Notes: generated by a model not told the origin, from the sequence alone. A DNA stretch of 64,000 nt from Mytilisepta virgata (GCA_028015205.1 CM051511.1:38279204-38343203); one strand, 5' to 3'; shown: positions 1 through 12,404, counted from the stretch's first letter. Translations and numbers: made by a program.

Positions 1-736
1 GGCGGGGATAAAAATCTATCAATAAACTTGAATGGGCCTGAAAGTGGATCGAGGAACAACTTTTGCGGACTTTTGGTAACCCCTATACTTTCTGGTGTAA
101 TAGCAAAAGTCCAGTGCATTAGCGTATTTCTCTCACATGAAAATTATAATTGTCCACACACAGTAGGCATTTTAGTTGTAGGAAATATTTTTTTTTAACA
201 GAATCTCTGTTTTTAATAGTAGAATGGTTACAAGATAAATTAATCATTTTCACCCATTGAACAGAGTAACATCTTTATCTAAGATGCCTTTAAAATAACG
301 TCATTTTCGTTAAGTCATACAAAATATAACCGAACAAGGGCTGCTGTAGCGATAGTCAATTGTCATTCAGGTCAAAAGGCAAACATAGAAATTATACAGA
401 CGGCGTCTTAAAAACGAATACGTGATGAGACGAGTTACGAGACGCAATCTTGTCGCTTAAGACCTGGTTAAGGTGACCACATCTAGGATTATAAATCACG
501 AAACTTGCATAAATTTAAATAGAACCTGTAAGTTACATCTCGTTTCAATATACACGGTATAAGTGATTGCATGTTAATGTATTTGATCGGTTGGTCCAGT
601 GAGATTAAGATAACTTAAGAAAAAAGAAAAGAAAAAAAATACTAAATATACACTGTCAATAATGTACAAACTGAAGCTCCGATGTAAGAAACATTCTCAT
701 AATGAAATAACAGCATCAAAATATTGTTTATTACAT
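1..736. other. AT-rich non-coding stretch
   Basis: No open frame, RNA gene or clear repeat is visible. Short A and T runs occur throughout. I see nothing that supports a gene. Confidence 0.6.
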
Positions 737-875
737 AGTTATGGAATACCTTAACACTTCCAGAGCCATTTTCTTTTTTGCTGTGAAGTTTGAATATATT
801 TTCGATTAGATTGTTACGGAATACCGTAACAGGTCCACAGCCATTTCATTTTTACTATGAAGTTTGGCTGTCTTT
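737..875. repeat. Diverged tandem duplication, about 75-bp unit
   Basis: Two adjacent units share the start GTTA(T/C)GGAATACC and the later block GAAGTTTG in the same spacing (737-800 and 811-875). They differ at many positions, so the duplication is old. No coding content is visible. Confidence 0.6.
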
Positions 876-1162
876 TTATTTTAAAATGTATTGATTTGAC
901 TCATGTTCAATCTATTTAAAGAAACCAAACAGTATTCAATGAAATAAGGAGTGGAATATTTAGAGTATCTAATTTGTAACGAACTATTTGACAACTGACA
1001 TGAAACGTATTCCCAGATTACGTTGTTATTGACGTTATATAAAAAGACAAAAACATTTTAGGCTCTGTCGTCATCATATATAGCTAATCTAACGGGATTC
1101 CTTTTTATTGAATGTACATTTATTTTACATTTGAAAAATAAGGTATAGTTTGATTTATGTAT

Positions 1163-1352
1163 TAAAATAACAATCCAAAGATACTAATATTAAATATAGT
1201 AAATTTATACTATACTGTATACCACGCATTTCAAGGAGTTACCTCTCATCAGCAGCATTAAAACCGAAACATTTGGAAGACCAAAAACCAAACTTATATT
1301 AAACAAGAAGTACTCAACCAAAAATACCGAAATAGGAAGCCAAATTTCAGCT
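1163..1352 (+). repeat. Dispersed repeat, inverted partner at 60618-60808
   Basis: The stretch matches the reverse complement of 60618-60808 over almost its whole length, including the words AACAATCCAAAGATACTAAT and GGAGTTACCTCTCATCAGCA. High identity across about 190 bp and opposite orientation point to an interspersed repeat, not a local duplication. There is no open frame. The two copies lie about 59 kb apart in the window. Confidence 0.8.
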
Positions 1353-1446
1353 AAAATATCTCAAGACCTGTCGGATACTATGACATACACACATCCCCTG
1401 TTTTTTTAAAGGGGGACAAGTTTAACTATTCAGGGTATCCGAAAAA

Positions 1447-1640
1447 AAAGATAACAGGGAAGGTCAACAATGACATACAAATCAATTTACGCCATCCAAT
1501 CGACAGACAATCATAGAAAAAATAACAAAAAGGAGCACAAACACAAATATCGAAAAAACAGAGTCATGGTAGTCTGACTTGGTACAGACACTGAACAGTG
1601 TTGAGGTTGAACCGGTTTTGTGGTAACTTTCTCCTTATTT
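1447..1640 (-). repeat. Dispersed repeat family R1, minus orientation
   Basis: This segment carries the R1 landmarks in reverse: AGGTCAACAATGACAT, TCTGACTTGGTACAGACACTG and a GGTTTTGTGGTAAC block. Related copies lie at 40075-40225, 61840-62045 and 62925-63120 (plus) and 63195-63425 (minus). R1 has no coding potential here. The element type is unknown to me; it could be the 3' part of a longer non-LTR or DNA element. Confidence 0.7.
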
Positions 1641-1789
1641 ATCCCTACGCCCTGTAGCGCTTTTCACAAAAAAATCATAAGAGTAAAATTAATCTTAAGT
1701 CATGAAGATTCTGTTATAACTTACGAGTGATTTTACTCAAGATATTTTGTGAAAAGGGCTTCTGGTGTATAAAATACACTATTAAAGCT

Positions 1790-2110
1790 AATACAGTATG
1801 CTACACATCCTGTAACGTAAAAGTTAACACCTCTAGCGTCCGTACATTGTACGTAAAGCGTCCGTACATCATTCGTTTTGCTTCCGCACGACGTCCGTTC
1901 AGCGTCCGTACATCGTCTCGTTTGTCGTTTGACGTAATGGTAAATCTCAGCGTTTGATGTAAAACAGCGTATGGGCGTTTCGTTCAGCGTATGGTTTATG
2001 ATATCGTTTTTCGTATGGTAAATGGTACCATTTGGCGTTTTATTTAGCGCATTGTACATCGTTTGGTAAATGCTATATCATTCATCGTTTCGTTTAGCGT
2101 TTGCTTCAAT
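1790..2110. repeat. Degenerate simple repeat based on GCGTCCGTACATCGT
   Basis: The words GCGTCCGTACAT, CGTTCAGCG, CGTATGGTAAA and ATCGTTT recur with irregular spacing. The two overlapping short open frames here are a by-product of the repeat. The same vocabulary recurs at 4070-4115, beyond Helitron copy A. There, the segment with GTTAACTTTTACGTT is the inverse of the AACGTAAAAGTTAAC at 1817-1831. Confidence 0.6.
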
Positions 2111-2572
2111 TTACAATTGCGTCCGGGTATGTCATCAAAATAAGCACATCTTGTGCATAGAAACGGGCATCACAGAGTATTTATTATTTTTATTACAGGT
2201 ACGAATTCTTTTATTGTATGGTTATGTATTCTTCAACAGTTATTAGAAAAGTGGATTATTAAAAATGTAAAGCCATACATGTATATCATTCTTCGCATCC
2301 TCGGACGTATATTTTAGTTTTACTTTTCACTATACGTGCACTTGTATTAGCAAAACTTCTTTCACTGTAGGTATTTGGGCGTTGTTAAAAAATAATTACT
2401 GGAAGCTACGTACTTAATATACATATAAATGTTTTGCCATTGTTTAATGTTAAATGTAAATATCAGTTTAAGCATAACTTGCACGAAGTAAAATGAACAG
2501 CGTCCAATTGACTTTATGTCGATAAAAAAACTTAATCTTTTTTTCTTTCTAGATATTAATATTATCAATGTA
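2111..2572. other. AT-rich non-coding stretch up to the Helitron insertion site
   Basis: No gene or repeat is recognised. The 83-codon minus-strand open frame at 2362-2613 crosses the Helitron boundary and has no recognisable motif. Confidence 0.5.
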
Positions 2573-3898
2573 TCTATAATACTAAATTTACGAATTAGCC
2601 GAATAGGCGGCAAAACGCGTGGTTCAAAATAAACGATGTATGGTTCAGATTATAACGGTTATTATCGGATTTGACAATCTGCATTTATAAACTACAGTTT
2701 TGTTTATGTGCAAATGGAATTTGTATGCACTATCGGGTATGAATTCTCCCAACACATACCTTAGAAGGTTCTCGAATGCATCATTTTAACAAATTGATTT
2801 AAATAAACAAGTATGCACTTATTTTAAATGTATTTCTGTTTGAAATTACGGAAGAAGAATAAAACAAATTAAAAATATTCCCCTTCAAGTGGGATGTTTC
2901 CGCTTCATGTATTCAGGATTGTTTTTCAACAATAACGCAATTTCTCCTAACTGTAAAGGTTATGAACTTTGAAGATTATGGAGTAATAAGGTAAAGTTCA
3001 AAGGAATTCCTAACTTAGTGTTTTTTGGATTGCTCGGATGTTTACCTTGCACAAAGTGATAACACCAACCATTATCTATTTTTACATCATTTGTAATGTG
3101 ACCTGTCTAAATATATCTCTACCATACAATTCCCTGTAAGCCCTAGATAAAAATATGTTTAACAAATGGTCATCTTTATCATTAATGACGAAATTTATCT
3201 CGGACATTTTTGATAAATATAAACGTGGACATCACACGCAGCCACACACTAAAAATGCTTTTATCGTCTGATTATTGGAAATATTTGTGAAATTAAGCCT
3301 CGCTTGCCCTGCTCATAATGACAATGGAACAATTGGAACAATTATTTTCCAAAAATATGCTCTACGGAACTCACGGCATCTTTTGAAAAATTCATCCGTC
3401 ACTAAGGAAATGTTTACATCTACAATTTCATTTTCATATTTATTCTGAAGGAAAAAGGTAATGCATTATGAAATGTGTATTTAATGAAAGCTTTTCATCA
3501 AGTTCCAGTTCAGAATTAATTGTAACAATAAAAATATTGACAATCTATGTGGTTGTGTTTTCGTCATAGATTTTGACTTTGATGGAACCTTAAGATCCAT
3601 TTTGGTAATTCTACGTGGCATTTAGTCTACTTCATCAGTGTTTCCATCTTCGGTAGTAACGAACAGCCATGTGACAATTGGGTCACGTTGACCTACATTT
3701 CACGCTTCATTGACTTGTTTAAAGTTTGCATTCACATCCATTTCTGGAATACTACATCATATATAGACATGAAACTATCAGTTGAAACCACCTACTTGAC
3801 AGGAAAGTTTATGGGAAGCCTGCCACAACATCCATATTGAGTTCCTGTTCCATCAATGACATGGCCACAACAACTTTTTATAGTCAATATGGCCACCA

Positions 3899-3939
<41 letters not shown>

Positions 3940-3958
3940 CTTATTTTTCAATGTCTAG
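2573..3958 (+). mobile_element. Non-autonomous Helitron, copy A
   Basis: The element starts with TC (TCTATAATACTAAATTTACG) directly after an A and ends with CTAG directly before a T. Those are the classic Helitron termini and the A/T insertion site. It aligns along its length with copy B (14421-16054), which fixes both ends. It lacks target duplications and inverted repeats, as expected for rolling-circle elements, and encodes no Rep/helicase. Two things differ from copy B. The GC-rich hairpin expected just before the 3' CTAG is missing, and an A-run that is 6 bases in copy B is about 38 bases here (3900-3937). Without the hairpin this copy is probably unable to move. Family assignment below Helitron is not attempted. 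Confidence 0.85.
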
Positions 3959-4059
3959 TATTAACAACATTTAGACAAAGACTCTTTTCATCGGTACGTC
4001 TAAAAACCGCATATGCCGGGCTTAGTGCTCTTAGCCCTTCAAAAAGGCATTTGGAGGGA

Positions 4060-4140
4060 ACATCTGTCGTTCAGCGTCCGTACAACGTCCGTGAATCGTT
4101 CATACATCATTTGAGTTGTTAACTTTTACGTTGCAGGGTG
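4060..4140 (+). repeat. Second block of GCGTCCGTAC-type repeat
   Basis: CGTTCAGCGTCCGTACAACG and ATCGTTCATACATCAT repeat the vocabulary of 1790-2110, followed by an inverted match to 1805-1831. The two blocks bracket Helitron A. Confidence 0.5.
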
Positions 4141-4230
4141 TGTAACCAACAAGGTGACCGCTAGTTAGATATGTTATAATTGATATTGGTTCAATTCATA
4201 GTTAGGATTATTTTTGAATGCACTGTACTG

Positions 4231-4250
4231 CACACACACACACACACACA
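4231..4250. repeat. (CA)10 microsatellite
   Basis: Ten uninterrupted CA dinucleotides. Confidence 0.95.
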
Positions 4251-4319
4251 ATATACATTTAACATTTTATGAAATCTCTTAAATATATGGTAATATTATA
4301 CTTAATGCAAAAATCTTGA

Positions 4320-4625
4320 TTTCTCATTGGTTAGCAGAGATGTGGTATTTCAATCCACCTTTAACCAGGTTCCACCCCTCTTGGCGACGGCTGGTATTCC
4401 ATCCTTAGCGACAGGAATACAACCCTCTTGCCGAAATACCTACCCCCGTACCGAAAATAAGTTTTACCCTCTCGGTATGAGGAGATAAATGGTATTCAGT
4501 ATAATATAATACATACAAAGGTACTGCCTTCAGTTGAGGTGGTATGCCAGATTACCACAATCAAAACAAAATATCACCATCGACTACGTCTCGGGAGATA
4601 TTTTACCATTTTTGTGGTCATATTC
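4320..4625. repeat. Probable degenerate short element with a terminal hairpin
   Basis: The stretch contains TTGATTTCTCATTGGTTA and ends in a weak inverted repeat (about 4553-4611, ACCACAA...TTGTGGT with ATATC/GATAT inside). It looks like an old palindromic element, but neither ends nor target duplications can be set. Confidence 0.3.
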
Positions 4626-5580
4626 CATAAAATTGTTTTTAGACATTACAGCCCTTTAAAATATAGAGTTTTATGAAAATGGTCTTGTAAACGCTTTCAA
4701 CATAACAACTGTAGCGATAATGAAAATGCGACTCAGCGTGTCGGTTTAGTACACAATAGCGTTCATATCATATCAACATTCCTCGTCCTGATATGGAAGT
4801 AATTGACACTGGACTTTAAACAATTACCCCATCCATTTATCAGTGATAAGGTTAGTAAGATTTTCATATTATACCGGCTTCTGGGTTCTCCTACTGCATT
4901 AAATAAATTAGTAAATATTCAAAACAACCGCCAGACCGCACAGACAATGACATTAATGTAGAAATAAACATCCGACACAATCTTACAAAGATCTAGGATT
5001 AAGTAAATATGTATGCAGAATCGTTTCAAAGGCAATGAATAAGGACGAAAGAAATAATTACGTTTCATATTCAACATTTAATCCGATTTATCTTATCAAA
5101 AGAAGGCTTATCTTTATACATCTTAATGAGACAAAAAGAAATGTAAATTGATCATGTAGATAGGATGTTGTTTTGTTTTCGTAGAACTCTTTTGTAAATA
5201 AGAAATACTTGATTGGTTAAACTCGCACGCGAAAGACCCTCTGTTATGTCACGTTCTGCACGTGCAAAATTCTTGTCATGATACGAAGTCTAAACATTAC
5301 GAAAAAAGTAGCGGATTCAACTGATACCAAATGTCTGTATATGCTGTGCGAAGGACTTTACTCATTTGTTTCCATAACTTTCTTTATTTTATATCTATAA
5401 AATTTCAAGCATCCATATCCACACAAAGAAAGCAATTGGGCCAGTGAGGAAACCCCAGGAGACTTAAAAATCAGTTTGCCGAGACGTCTACATAAATCGG
5501 CTTAAATCAACATTTTGTTGGCCCAGTTTTGATGCGTTGTATGTTCTGTGTGCTCAAAATTTGGAGACATCACTAATAAG
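4626..5580. other. Non-coding stretch, nothing recognised
   Basis: AT-rich sequence without open frames of note, RNA-like folds or repeats that I can match elsewhere in the window. Confidence 0.5.
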
Positions 5581-5599
5581 AACTTTTCTCGGTTATCTC

Positions 5600-6065
5600 C
5601 CTTAACCAAGTTAACAAAGGGAGTAACTGAAATTGTCTCCCTTTGGTCCTCGGTTTAGTCAATTTGTTATCTTCCCTGGGTAACTTCTTTATTGATATTT
5701 CTATTTTGATGCAGTGAATATGCAGATGAGAAAAGAACAGTTATATCGTACTTTTATTTACGATCTCATCAAAAGATGAGTATTAACAAAGTTAACGAAG
5801 GGAGATAACTGAAATCGTCTCCCTTTGGTCCTCGTGTCTAGTCGATTTTTATCTCCCTTGGGTAACTTGGCAAGGAAGATAACTAACTGATTTTTTTTTC
5901 ACTTTGATGAAATATGCGTGCACGTGAGAAAAGGACGGTTGTATTTTATTTTTAGACAGGGGCGGATCCAAGGGGGACTGGCGAGACCCCCCCCCTTACG
6001 TCAGTAATTTATCCTTTAACAAAAATTTTGGACCCCCACTGTTAGATACGATCTCATCAAAAGAT
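5600..6065. repeat. Tandem duplication of about 175 bp with a later insertion
   Basis: The block AAGGGAG(AT)AACTGAAAT...GTCTCCCTTTGGTCCTCG occurs at about 5605-5660 and again at 5778-5835. The following GATGAGAAAAG and CGATCTCATCAAAAGAT words also recur (5750-5776 and 6048-6066). In the last unit a GC-rich segment starting GGGGCGGATCCAAGGGGG (5957-6040) interrupts the alignment, so the order was duplication and then insertion. Confidence 0.65.
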
Positions 6066-6800
6066 TACTTATCATTGGTAATATTATTCATTAGACCAAG
6101 TATAATATTATTCACACGTCTAACAATATTTATAGTTGAGGAAAAAGATGACATTCTGAACGATGTTTATTCCAAGTCGTACACATTTTTCATTTCTTGA
6201 AATTGAAATACGGTTTTGCATAACAATAGTGAATGATTGATTTGTCTTCGACAAACCGGAATTAATGTCTTTCATTATACCAAATTTATGAATATAGCTG
6301 GAAAACTAATCGGAAACTCTTTGACCTTATCCGATAAATCCTATCTCAATAATGTCGTAAAAGCAGAGACCTGATAATACTTTTATTGAAAAACAGTTAT
6401 ATTGAATCGTCTTAAGCAGTAAAGGTTGCAATTAATATCATTCTTTCAAAATTCTTTGCTATTTATCTAAGTCAGTTTCTCTGATGAAATCTTTATTGAT
6501 TTTTGCAAAATTATAGTTTTAAGATATATCTGTGCAGATAACAAAAGTTTTCTTCTAACTCCAAACAGGAACAAATAGAACTAATATATTTTGCTTTAAA
6601 TTATATAATATTTTCATGTTGAAAAGACTACTGAAATCAACAAACTGACAAATTTCATGGTTTTTTTATGTGTAGATAAGAAAATCCATTGATGTAAAGC
6701 AAATCGCAAAACTGAGCTATCGTTAAGTCAACACGTTATTATAAATGCGTCCTGTACACAATATTTTAACTTTCAACTTTATGCTATAAGTTTGTATTTA
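6066..6800. other. AT-rich non-coding stretch
   Basis: I see no gene or repeat that can be supported. Confidence 0.5.
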
Positions 6801-6802
6801 TT

Positions 6803-7005
6803 GCAAGCCGTTTTACTATTTATTCGAATATAAAAATATCTAATAAACTTTATAAGATATCTCATATAGTTTATAAGATATCTTATATAGTTTATGAGAT
6901 ATCTTATATAGTTTATAAGATATCTTATAAAAACTAGATTATATAAGATATCTTATATATTATATGAGATATCTTTAAGTTAGAATAAATAGTAAAACGG
7001 CTTGC
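6803..7005. mobile_element. Palindromic element with GATATC-rich tandem core
   Basis: A perfect 23-bp inverted repeat bounds the element (6803-6825 and 6983-7005; outer bases GCAAGCCGTTTTACTATTTA). Between the arms are about seven 20-bp units centred on AGATATCTTATA, themselves palindromic. A related tandem core, with only part of the right arm, lies at 34020-34125. Size and structure fit a MITE. I cannot see a convincing target duplication, so the superfamily is open. Confidence 0.7.
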
Positions 7006-7324
7006 CATATGTATTGCTTATTTACTTACACCTTTGTCATGATTATGAGCTATCATACTCTTTCAAATTCACAGGTCAATGTTAAGTGAAAAGTTTATGT
7101 GGCTTTACTGTAACCAATAATTCCTGAAAGCATGTTCACATAAAGCGACAAGAAGTAAAGTTATAATAAATGGTCCAAAACTGAAAAAGGTCCTTAAAAT
7201 TATGAGAAAATGTTCAACCAAAATTACAGTTATCTAAATAACCAAATAAAGAGACTCGAGTAAAATTCTTGAATATTATTTTATAACATAAGTGATCAAC
7301 GCACAGTGAGTGTAGTTTGTCATC

Positions 7325-7480
7325 ACTTAGTTTGAAGATCTATTGTGGGGTATTTTGGGGGTTAACCGGAATAATCAGTTCGGATATAAATTCCTTCCTG
7401 CCTGCCGAATCTGCTATTTCTTTCCGGTCTTCATTTACGCCTGTTAATCATTTTAAAGTGATAAGGTTAGTAATTCAAAT
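7325..7480 (+). repeat. Dispersed repeat family R4
   Basis: It shares TTTGAAGATCT, ATTTTGGGGG, AGTTCGGATATAAA and TCTTCATTT, in order, with 30565-30725. Both copies are plus oriented. No coding content is visible. Confidence 0.7.
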
Positions 7481-8138
7481 ACCCATATTTTGTGGTTTAG
7501 TTTCTTTGAATTTCCAATTTATATTTAGATGAATGATTCTATGGATTAATGTATTAAGTATTCTCAACAATTACAACAATTTTTTTGAGTGCAAAAAGCA
7601 CAAACAGCAGCAATTTTATACTACGCAGAGATATGCAAAACACCAGTGACTTGTGCATTCTACAACTGTTCTATTGGATTACAAAGCAGAAATCATATGT
7701 TATGTACGTAATATATTTGTCTTGCAAATAACAACAATAATTAAAAAGAAATCCACAAACTTAGTTCTTGGCCCAATGTCGACTTACGGGAGTCTAGACC
7801 AGGTAAAAAGTCCAAGTATGTAACATGCCATCACACAATAACAATCCGATTAAGTCTCCATCGAGATTTTGAACTGTAGGCCACATCGAATTGATAATTC
7901 GTTCTTTGGTTTCACCGGTCCGATTTTCGGATTTCGTGTTTTAAGTAAAATATTTTTTGCCGAATCCTTTTGCAAAAATGGCAAACAAAAACACAATTAA
8001 TTAAATTTTAAAAATATCTGTTTGATTCTGTTGGCTCTTTTCAATGATGGTAAAAAAAGAATAGTAGAGAGTGGGGGTAATTAGATAAATACTGTATTGT
8101 TTCAATTTTGATTCACAAGAAAAAAAAAATTAAAAAAT
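7481..8138. other. Non-coding stretch preceding the solo LTR
   Basis: No gene is recognised. Positions 8135-8138 (AAAT) are the left target duplication of the solo LTR. Confidence 0.5.
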
Positions 8139-8731
8139 TGTTATGATATTGTAATTATTATATTTATATTTATTTATCTTGGCCTGGTTTGTTTTGTGTG
8201 GCCTTGTGACGTGTATAATATGTTTACATAATACTTATAGTTGTTTACCAAATAATGTTATAACTGCGCAGTTTAGAAATCACTGGAACAATAATAGATA
8301 CTGGTGGAATGACTAGAACTTTCTGTTTGACTTACGTAATAATTATGGTGTGATTCGAACTTCTACCGTATTCCAGAAGTTTCCGTTCTACAGTATATAT
8401 ACGGACAAGAAAGTTAGACTTTCAGAGCAGAACGTATTGGACCAGACTTTAATATTCTTGTGTTCTCAGCTGTTGGATTGACACACTTTTATTTACGTTA
8501 CATCATACTAGATTGTGACTGATTGAATATAATATTCCGTTTGGATTCCCGCAACAGTGACGAGAAGAATTCCGGATTAGGAAAAGACGAAGGATTTTGA
8601 ACAGTTAAGTTGACATTTTAGTTTTTTTGTAATATTTTTTGTAAACTTTGTATATAATAAATCTTGTTAAATTTTATTATCGATTTGTGTCTTTTGTTGG
8701 CTACAATTTAAAGGTGATTTCGGCCGTAACA
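8139..8731 (+). mobile_element. Solo LTR, same family as the element at 41552-47677
   Basis: The 593-bp segment starts TGTTATGATATTG, ends GGCCGTAACA and aligns throughout with the 607-bp LTRs of the full element downstream. It is flanked by AAAT on both sides (8135-8138 and 8732-8735), a 4-bp target duplication. This is the expected footprint of insertion followed by LTR-LTR recombination. Compared with the full element it has a short internal deletion just before the TTACATCATACTAGATTGTG block, and a few inserted bases near 8450. The TATATATACGG block and the AATAAA signal are retained. Confidence 0.92.
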
Positions 8732-9149
8732 AAATAAACAAAACATAAATATTCATGCAAATATCGAAATAGATATAATAGTAACTGAGCTTGAAATACC
8801 CTCGGCGTCTTAGAATCCACTAGCAGAGACATCCACTCAGTGGGTGGTCATAACAAATATTCTACCATACCAATTTTGATGCCCAAGATTATGCATATAT
8901 CGTCGATTTACGACTCCTCAGTTGTGCTCAAGAAGGAAAATAGTGAACAATAACCCAAAACGCTGAAGAGGTTTTATAAGGGATAAGTTGATGTCATCAC
9001 TTAGGAAATTTTACGCTATCATCACGAATTGATTGACCGTTAAAGTGTACCAATATCTAAGATGATGTTGGAAATATTCCCACTGTCGTAACATTTCATG
9101 TACCTCCATCGATTTGTGACTACCACCGGATTGACTTTGTTGAACTTCA
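8732..9149. other. Non-coding stretch
   Basis: No feature is recognised after the right target duplication of the solo LTR. Confidence 0.5.
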
Positions 9150-9340
9150 CTTCGGGTGCCATATACGGAGCAGGAACTGCTTACCTTTCCGGAGCACCTG
9201 AGTTGACTCCTGGTTTTTATAGGAGTTCGTGTTGTTCATTGGTTTTTTTTTAGTTTTCAGTGTTTATTTGTTGTGCTTGTGGTTGTTCATTTGTCTTCCC
9301 GGGTTTATCTGTCTAATGGATTACGTTTTTCTTTGTTTTC
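9150..9340 (+). repeat. Dispersed repeat family R2
   Basis: Landmarks are GGAGCAGGAACTGCTTAC and CTTTCCGGAGCACCTG, then a T-rich tract. Related copies are at about 10430-10690, 12405-12660 and 23703-23930 (plus) and 51240-51400 (minus). No protein is encoded. Confidence 0.75.
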
Positions 9341-9487
9341 TCCTTGAATATATTTGTCCTCTTTAAAGTCGTTTTTATATTTATTCAAAACTATCTAATT
9401 CCTTTTTTTTTGCACAGCCAGAAACCTTTATTAAATGATCTTGGCATAATCCATAACTATAGAACACAAAAAAGCATATCTATTGTC

Positions 9488-9607
9488 TTTTATAGCTTAA
9501 TCAAACCCAATATTTCAAATATAATTAACTCTCTGTCGGAGAACAGACGAATAACAACTACATTATATTGACAGGGCAATACATAAAGTGGTTTTTCATT
9601 GATAGAA
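9488..9607 (+). repeat. Dispersed repeat family R5, copy 1
   Basis: It matches 17828-17944 over about 115 bp, including AATTAACTCTCTGTCGGAG and TTGACAGGGCAATACATAAA. Both copies have the same orientation. Confidence 0.85.
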
Positions 9608-10429
9608 GTTAAGTTTAAGCTAATTTCTCATTGATATTCATCAGAATACTTGATTTTATATATTCAATATTTTCTGTTTCTGTCTATTCAGAGTTATTTG
9701 GTTAATATAAAATGAAAGATGAAAGTATCAATGACATAAGAATTCTGAAAAGAAATAAAATAAAAAAAAAAGGTTACTGAACCTGTTCCCACCCAACCAT
9801 CTAACCTTTTCCATTGTCAGTCAGAATTGGTTCCCCTTTATATCCCGTCCCTTTGCCATTTCAGAGTTATCTTGATATGTTATTGTTGGTTCTCTTCCTT
9901 AGGGTTCTTAAAATATTTGCCACTACACGCACACTGGACGTTAAGCAAAAAACATCAACAACAAAAACAAGCTTAGGCAATCATTTAAAACAAGGGAACC
10001 TCAGGATATTCGTTTGTAGTTCCGCGATTAAAAGATTTTCAATTTTTTTTTTATGATTTGTTTCCCTTAAACGAAAGTAAATACTAGTATAGAAATATAG
10101 AATATTTGGGTTTTAAAGATGTACAAAAGTATGTTAAAAATATTACAAGAAAATCTAGGGTCAAGATACGAAAAATATAATGGTGTATAACATGTATAAA
10201 GGAAGAGAACAAAAAGGGTACTTATACTCGTTCAAAAGTCTAAGAGAAGAACTGGAAAATCTTAAGCTCGTTTTAAAATTCAGCGACATGAATTTTACAA
10301 ACTTGTTGAACAGTCTTCACTTTGAACTATTTAACTAAGAACCTATTATCTTCAGATTTCAAGTCTTCCTGCAATTGGTACCTCACTGGGCTTAAAACTT
10401 CATCAAATTTTACTCACTGGTAATGTGAC
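9608..10429. other. Non-coding stretch
   Basis: There are only short chance open frames. No repeat match was noticed within the window. Confidence 0.45.
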
Positions 10430-10690
10430 GGTTGATGTTATCGGAGCAGGGCGCAGTTACCGTTCCAGGACACCTTCTGTAACTCCAGTGTCTTTGCGAA
10501 CATTTACATTGCTAGTGTTTTAGATTCTCGATTCTAATTCTTTTTAGTTTGTAATTATTCTTTTGGTTATACATGTGGTATTTGTTTGTTGTGTTAGATT
10601 CTTGCGAATTGGCCTTGCTTTTGGATTTCGGTCTTATCGACCTCTTCCAATTTTATATCGCCTCGGTATTGAATCTACTATAAAAATAAT
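10430..10690 (+). repeat. Dispersed repeat family R2, diverged copy
   Basis: It carries TCGGAGCAGGGCGCAGTTAC, CGTTCCAGGACACCT and a long T-rich tail with TTGTTGTGTTAGATTCTTG, parallel to the copies at 9150 and 12405. Confidence 0.6.
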
Positions 10691-12404
10691 TGGGTTTGTT
10701 GCTACGGACAAAGTTTTATAAACAATCTAAGTTTGATTGACAAATAATCCCGAGGAATTCATCATATTCATCATATTCTATTTGTTTAGGATAAAAACTG
10801 CTGACGTATATATAACCTTAATTTTATAAAATGTTGCTTTAATTTTTGTAAATTTAACTTTACATGTAGCTTATTCTAACAATATCGAAAACAGTTCATC
10901 TTAAAAATTTTAATTTCAAATAAAATAAATGTAACTGAAGTCCACCTTTGATCAGTTCTGCCTCGTTAGTGTTGAGCAAATCTCTTTGATCTATTCCTTT
11001 GAAGGTATTTCACGCACAAATAAAGATTTTCAAGATAAGTTTATTGATCCTAATGAGTGCATTATATTCAAAATAGAACAAAATGATATTTTAAAAGCAA
11101 TCGTAAAACTAATTTTGAAATGATAATGAACCCTATTACGCATGTTATATTCTGCCATGTTAAAATTAAGGATGAAAAAAAAAAACATAACCCAGAATAT
11201 CTTACCAAATTTTTTTTTCAAGTAAAGTGCATTTTTCTCAACGTACTTGTATTAAAACGAAACCTTTATATGGACATGTTTAAATAATTCCATCAAAATA
11301 TATAAATACAGGTAGATGACTTCAAAAACTCAAAATAAAACAAAAGTAATGTTACCAAAGATCCTGCAATATTACAAGAATACAACATTTAGAAGGTGAA
11401 GTATTAATAGCAACAGGAAAATTGCTTGAGGCGTATAGACAAAAAATTGGAGATGTTAAAATATCGATAGCTTTGCGGATCTGGTTTTAAACCAAAAAAA
11501 AAATAAATTAATAAAAAAAAAAAAAAAAAAAGAGAAAAAAAAAGAAGAAAAATTGGTAAGGCACGGAAGCACCGTATTTGTTTGATGGTACCAAACGTTT
11601 CATGAAGACACATAAAATGCTAAACCCTTCAAGTCCATATAAACACATTATGTTGACTACATTTGCATGTTTTCGAAGTTACTATCTAAAAATAGACTAG
11701 ATATCTTCAGTTAGCATATACGTCTTCATGGATTTGACAACTCATTGACATGAATTATGTAATATATAGATGATGCACCACAGAATTATATTGATTTCAT
11801 ATTTGTTTAATTTTGACTGTATCATAATCATATGACGAGTACATTTTCCAACGAAAAGGAATGGATAGGTGTTAGTATAATAAAGTACGAAAACATAAAT
11901 TGAACAAGCTTTGAAACCAAAAATAAGATTTTATAATTGAGATATGAGTAGTACCACGTGTGCACTTGACTTCAGTGACATGAGCTGTTGTGCATGTTCC
12001 ATATATCAAAATAAACCTTATTAAATTGTCTACGTAAATGGCTTCCTTCTGTTCACATATAGATAAGTTTATTAACTTCAATTTGATGTGGAAATTAGAA
12101 ATAAACTATTAAGTGGCCGCACATTTTATGCTATTTGTGTGTAGTTTATGGTTAAAATCTTCAAAACTATAAGCTGCAGATACCTGGATGTTTCATCTAA
12201 TTTTTGGAAGTTATGCAAAGCTATGTATTATAATTTTACAAAATATAGCCACATAAGCCTTTCAATTTTGAAGATAAGGCCTATTGCATGTTTTCCTTAA
12301 AACAAATGGGAAGCTTACCATATACATATACATACATGTATGAACATTATGGACTCCGATAATAAGAAATCTTTCGGACCACTTATATAAAATATATCAC
12401 TCCT
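10691..12404. other. Long AT-rich non-coding stretch
   Basis: It holds A-runs (for example 11513-11531) and short open frames rich in Phe, Lys or Ile that reflect composition. I see no gene, RNA or defined element. Confidence 0.5.

Noticed and set aside
3856..4122. Frame with a polylysine stretch
   Set aside because: The A-run in Helitron A creates it, and the same region of copy B has no such frame.
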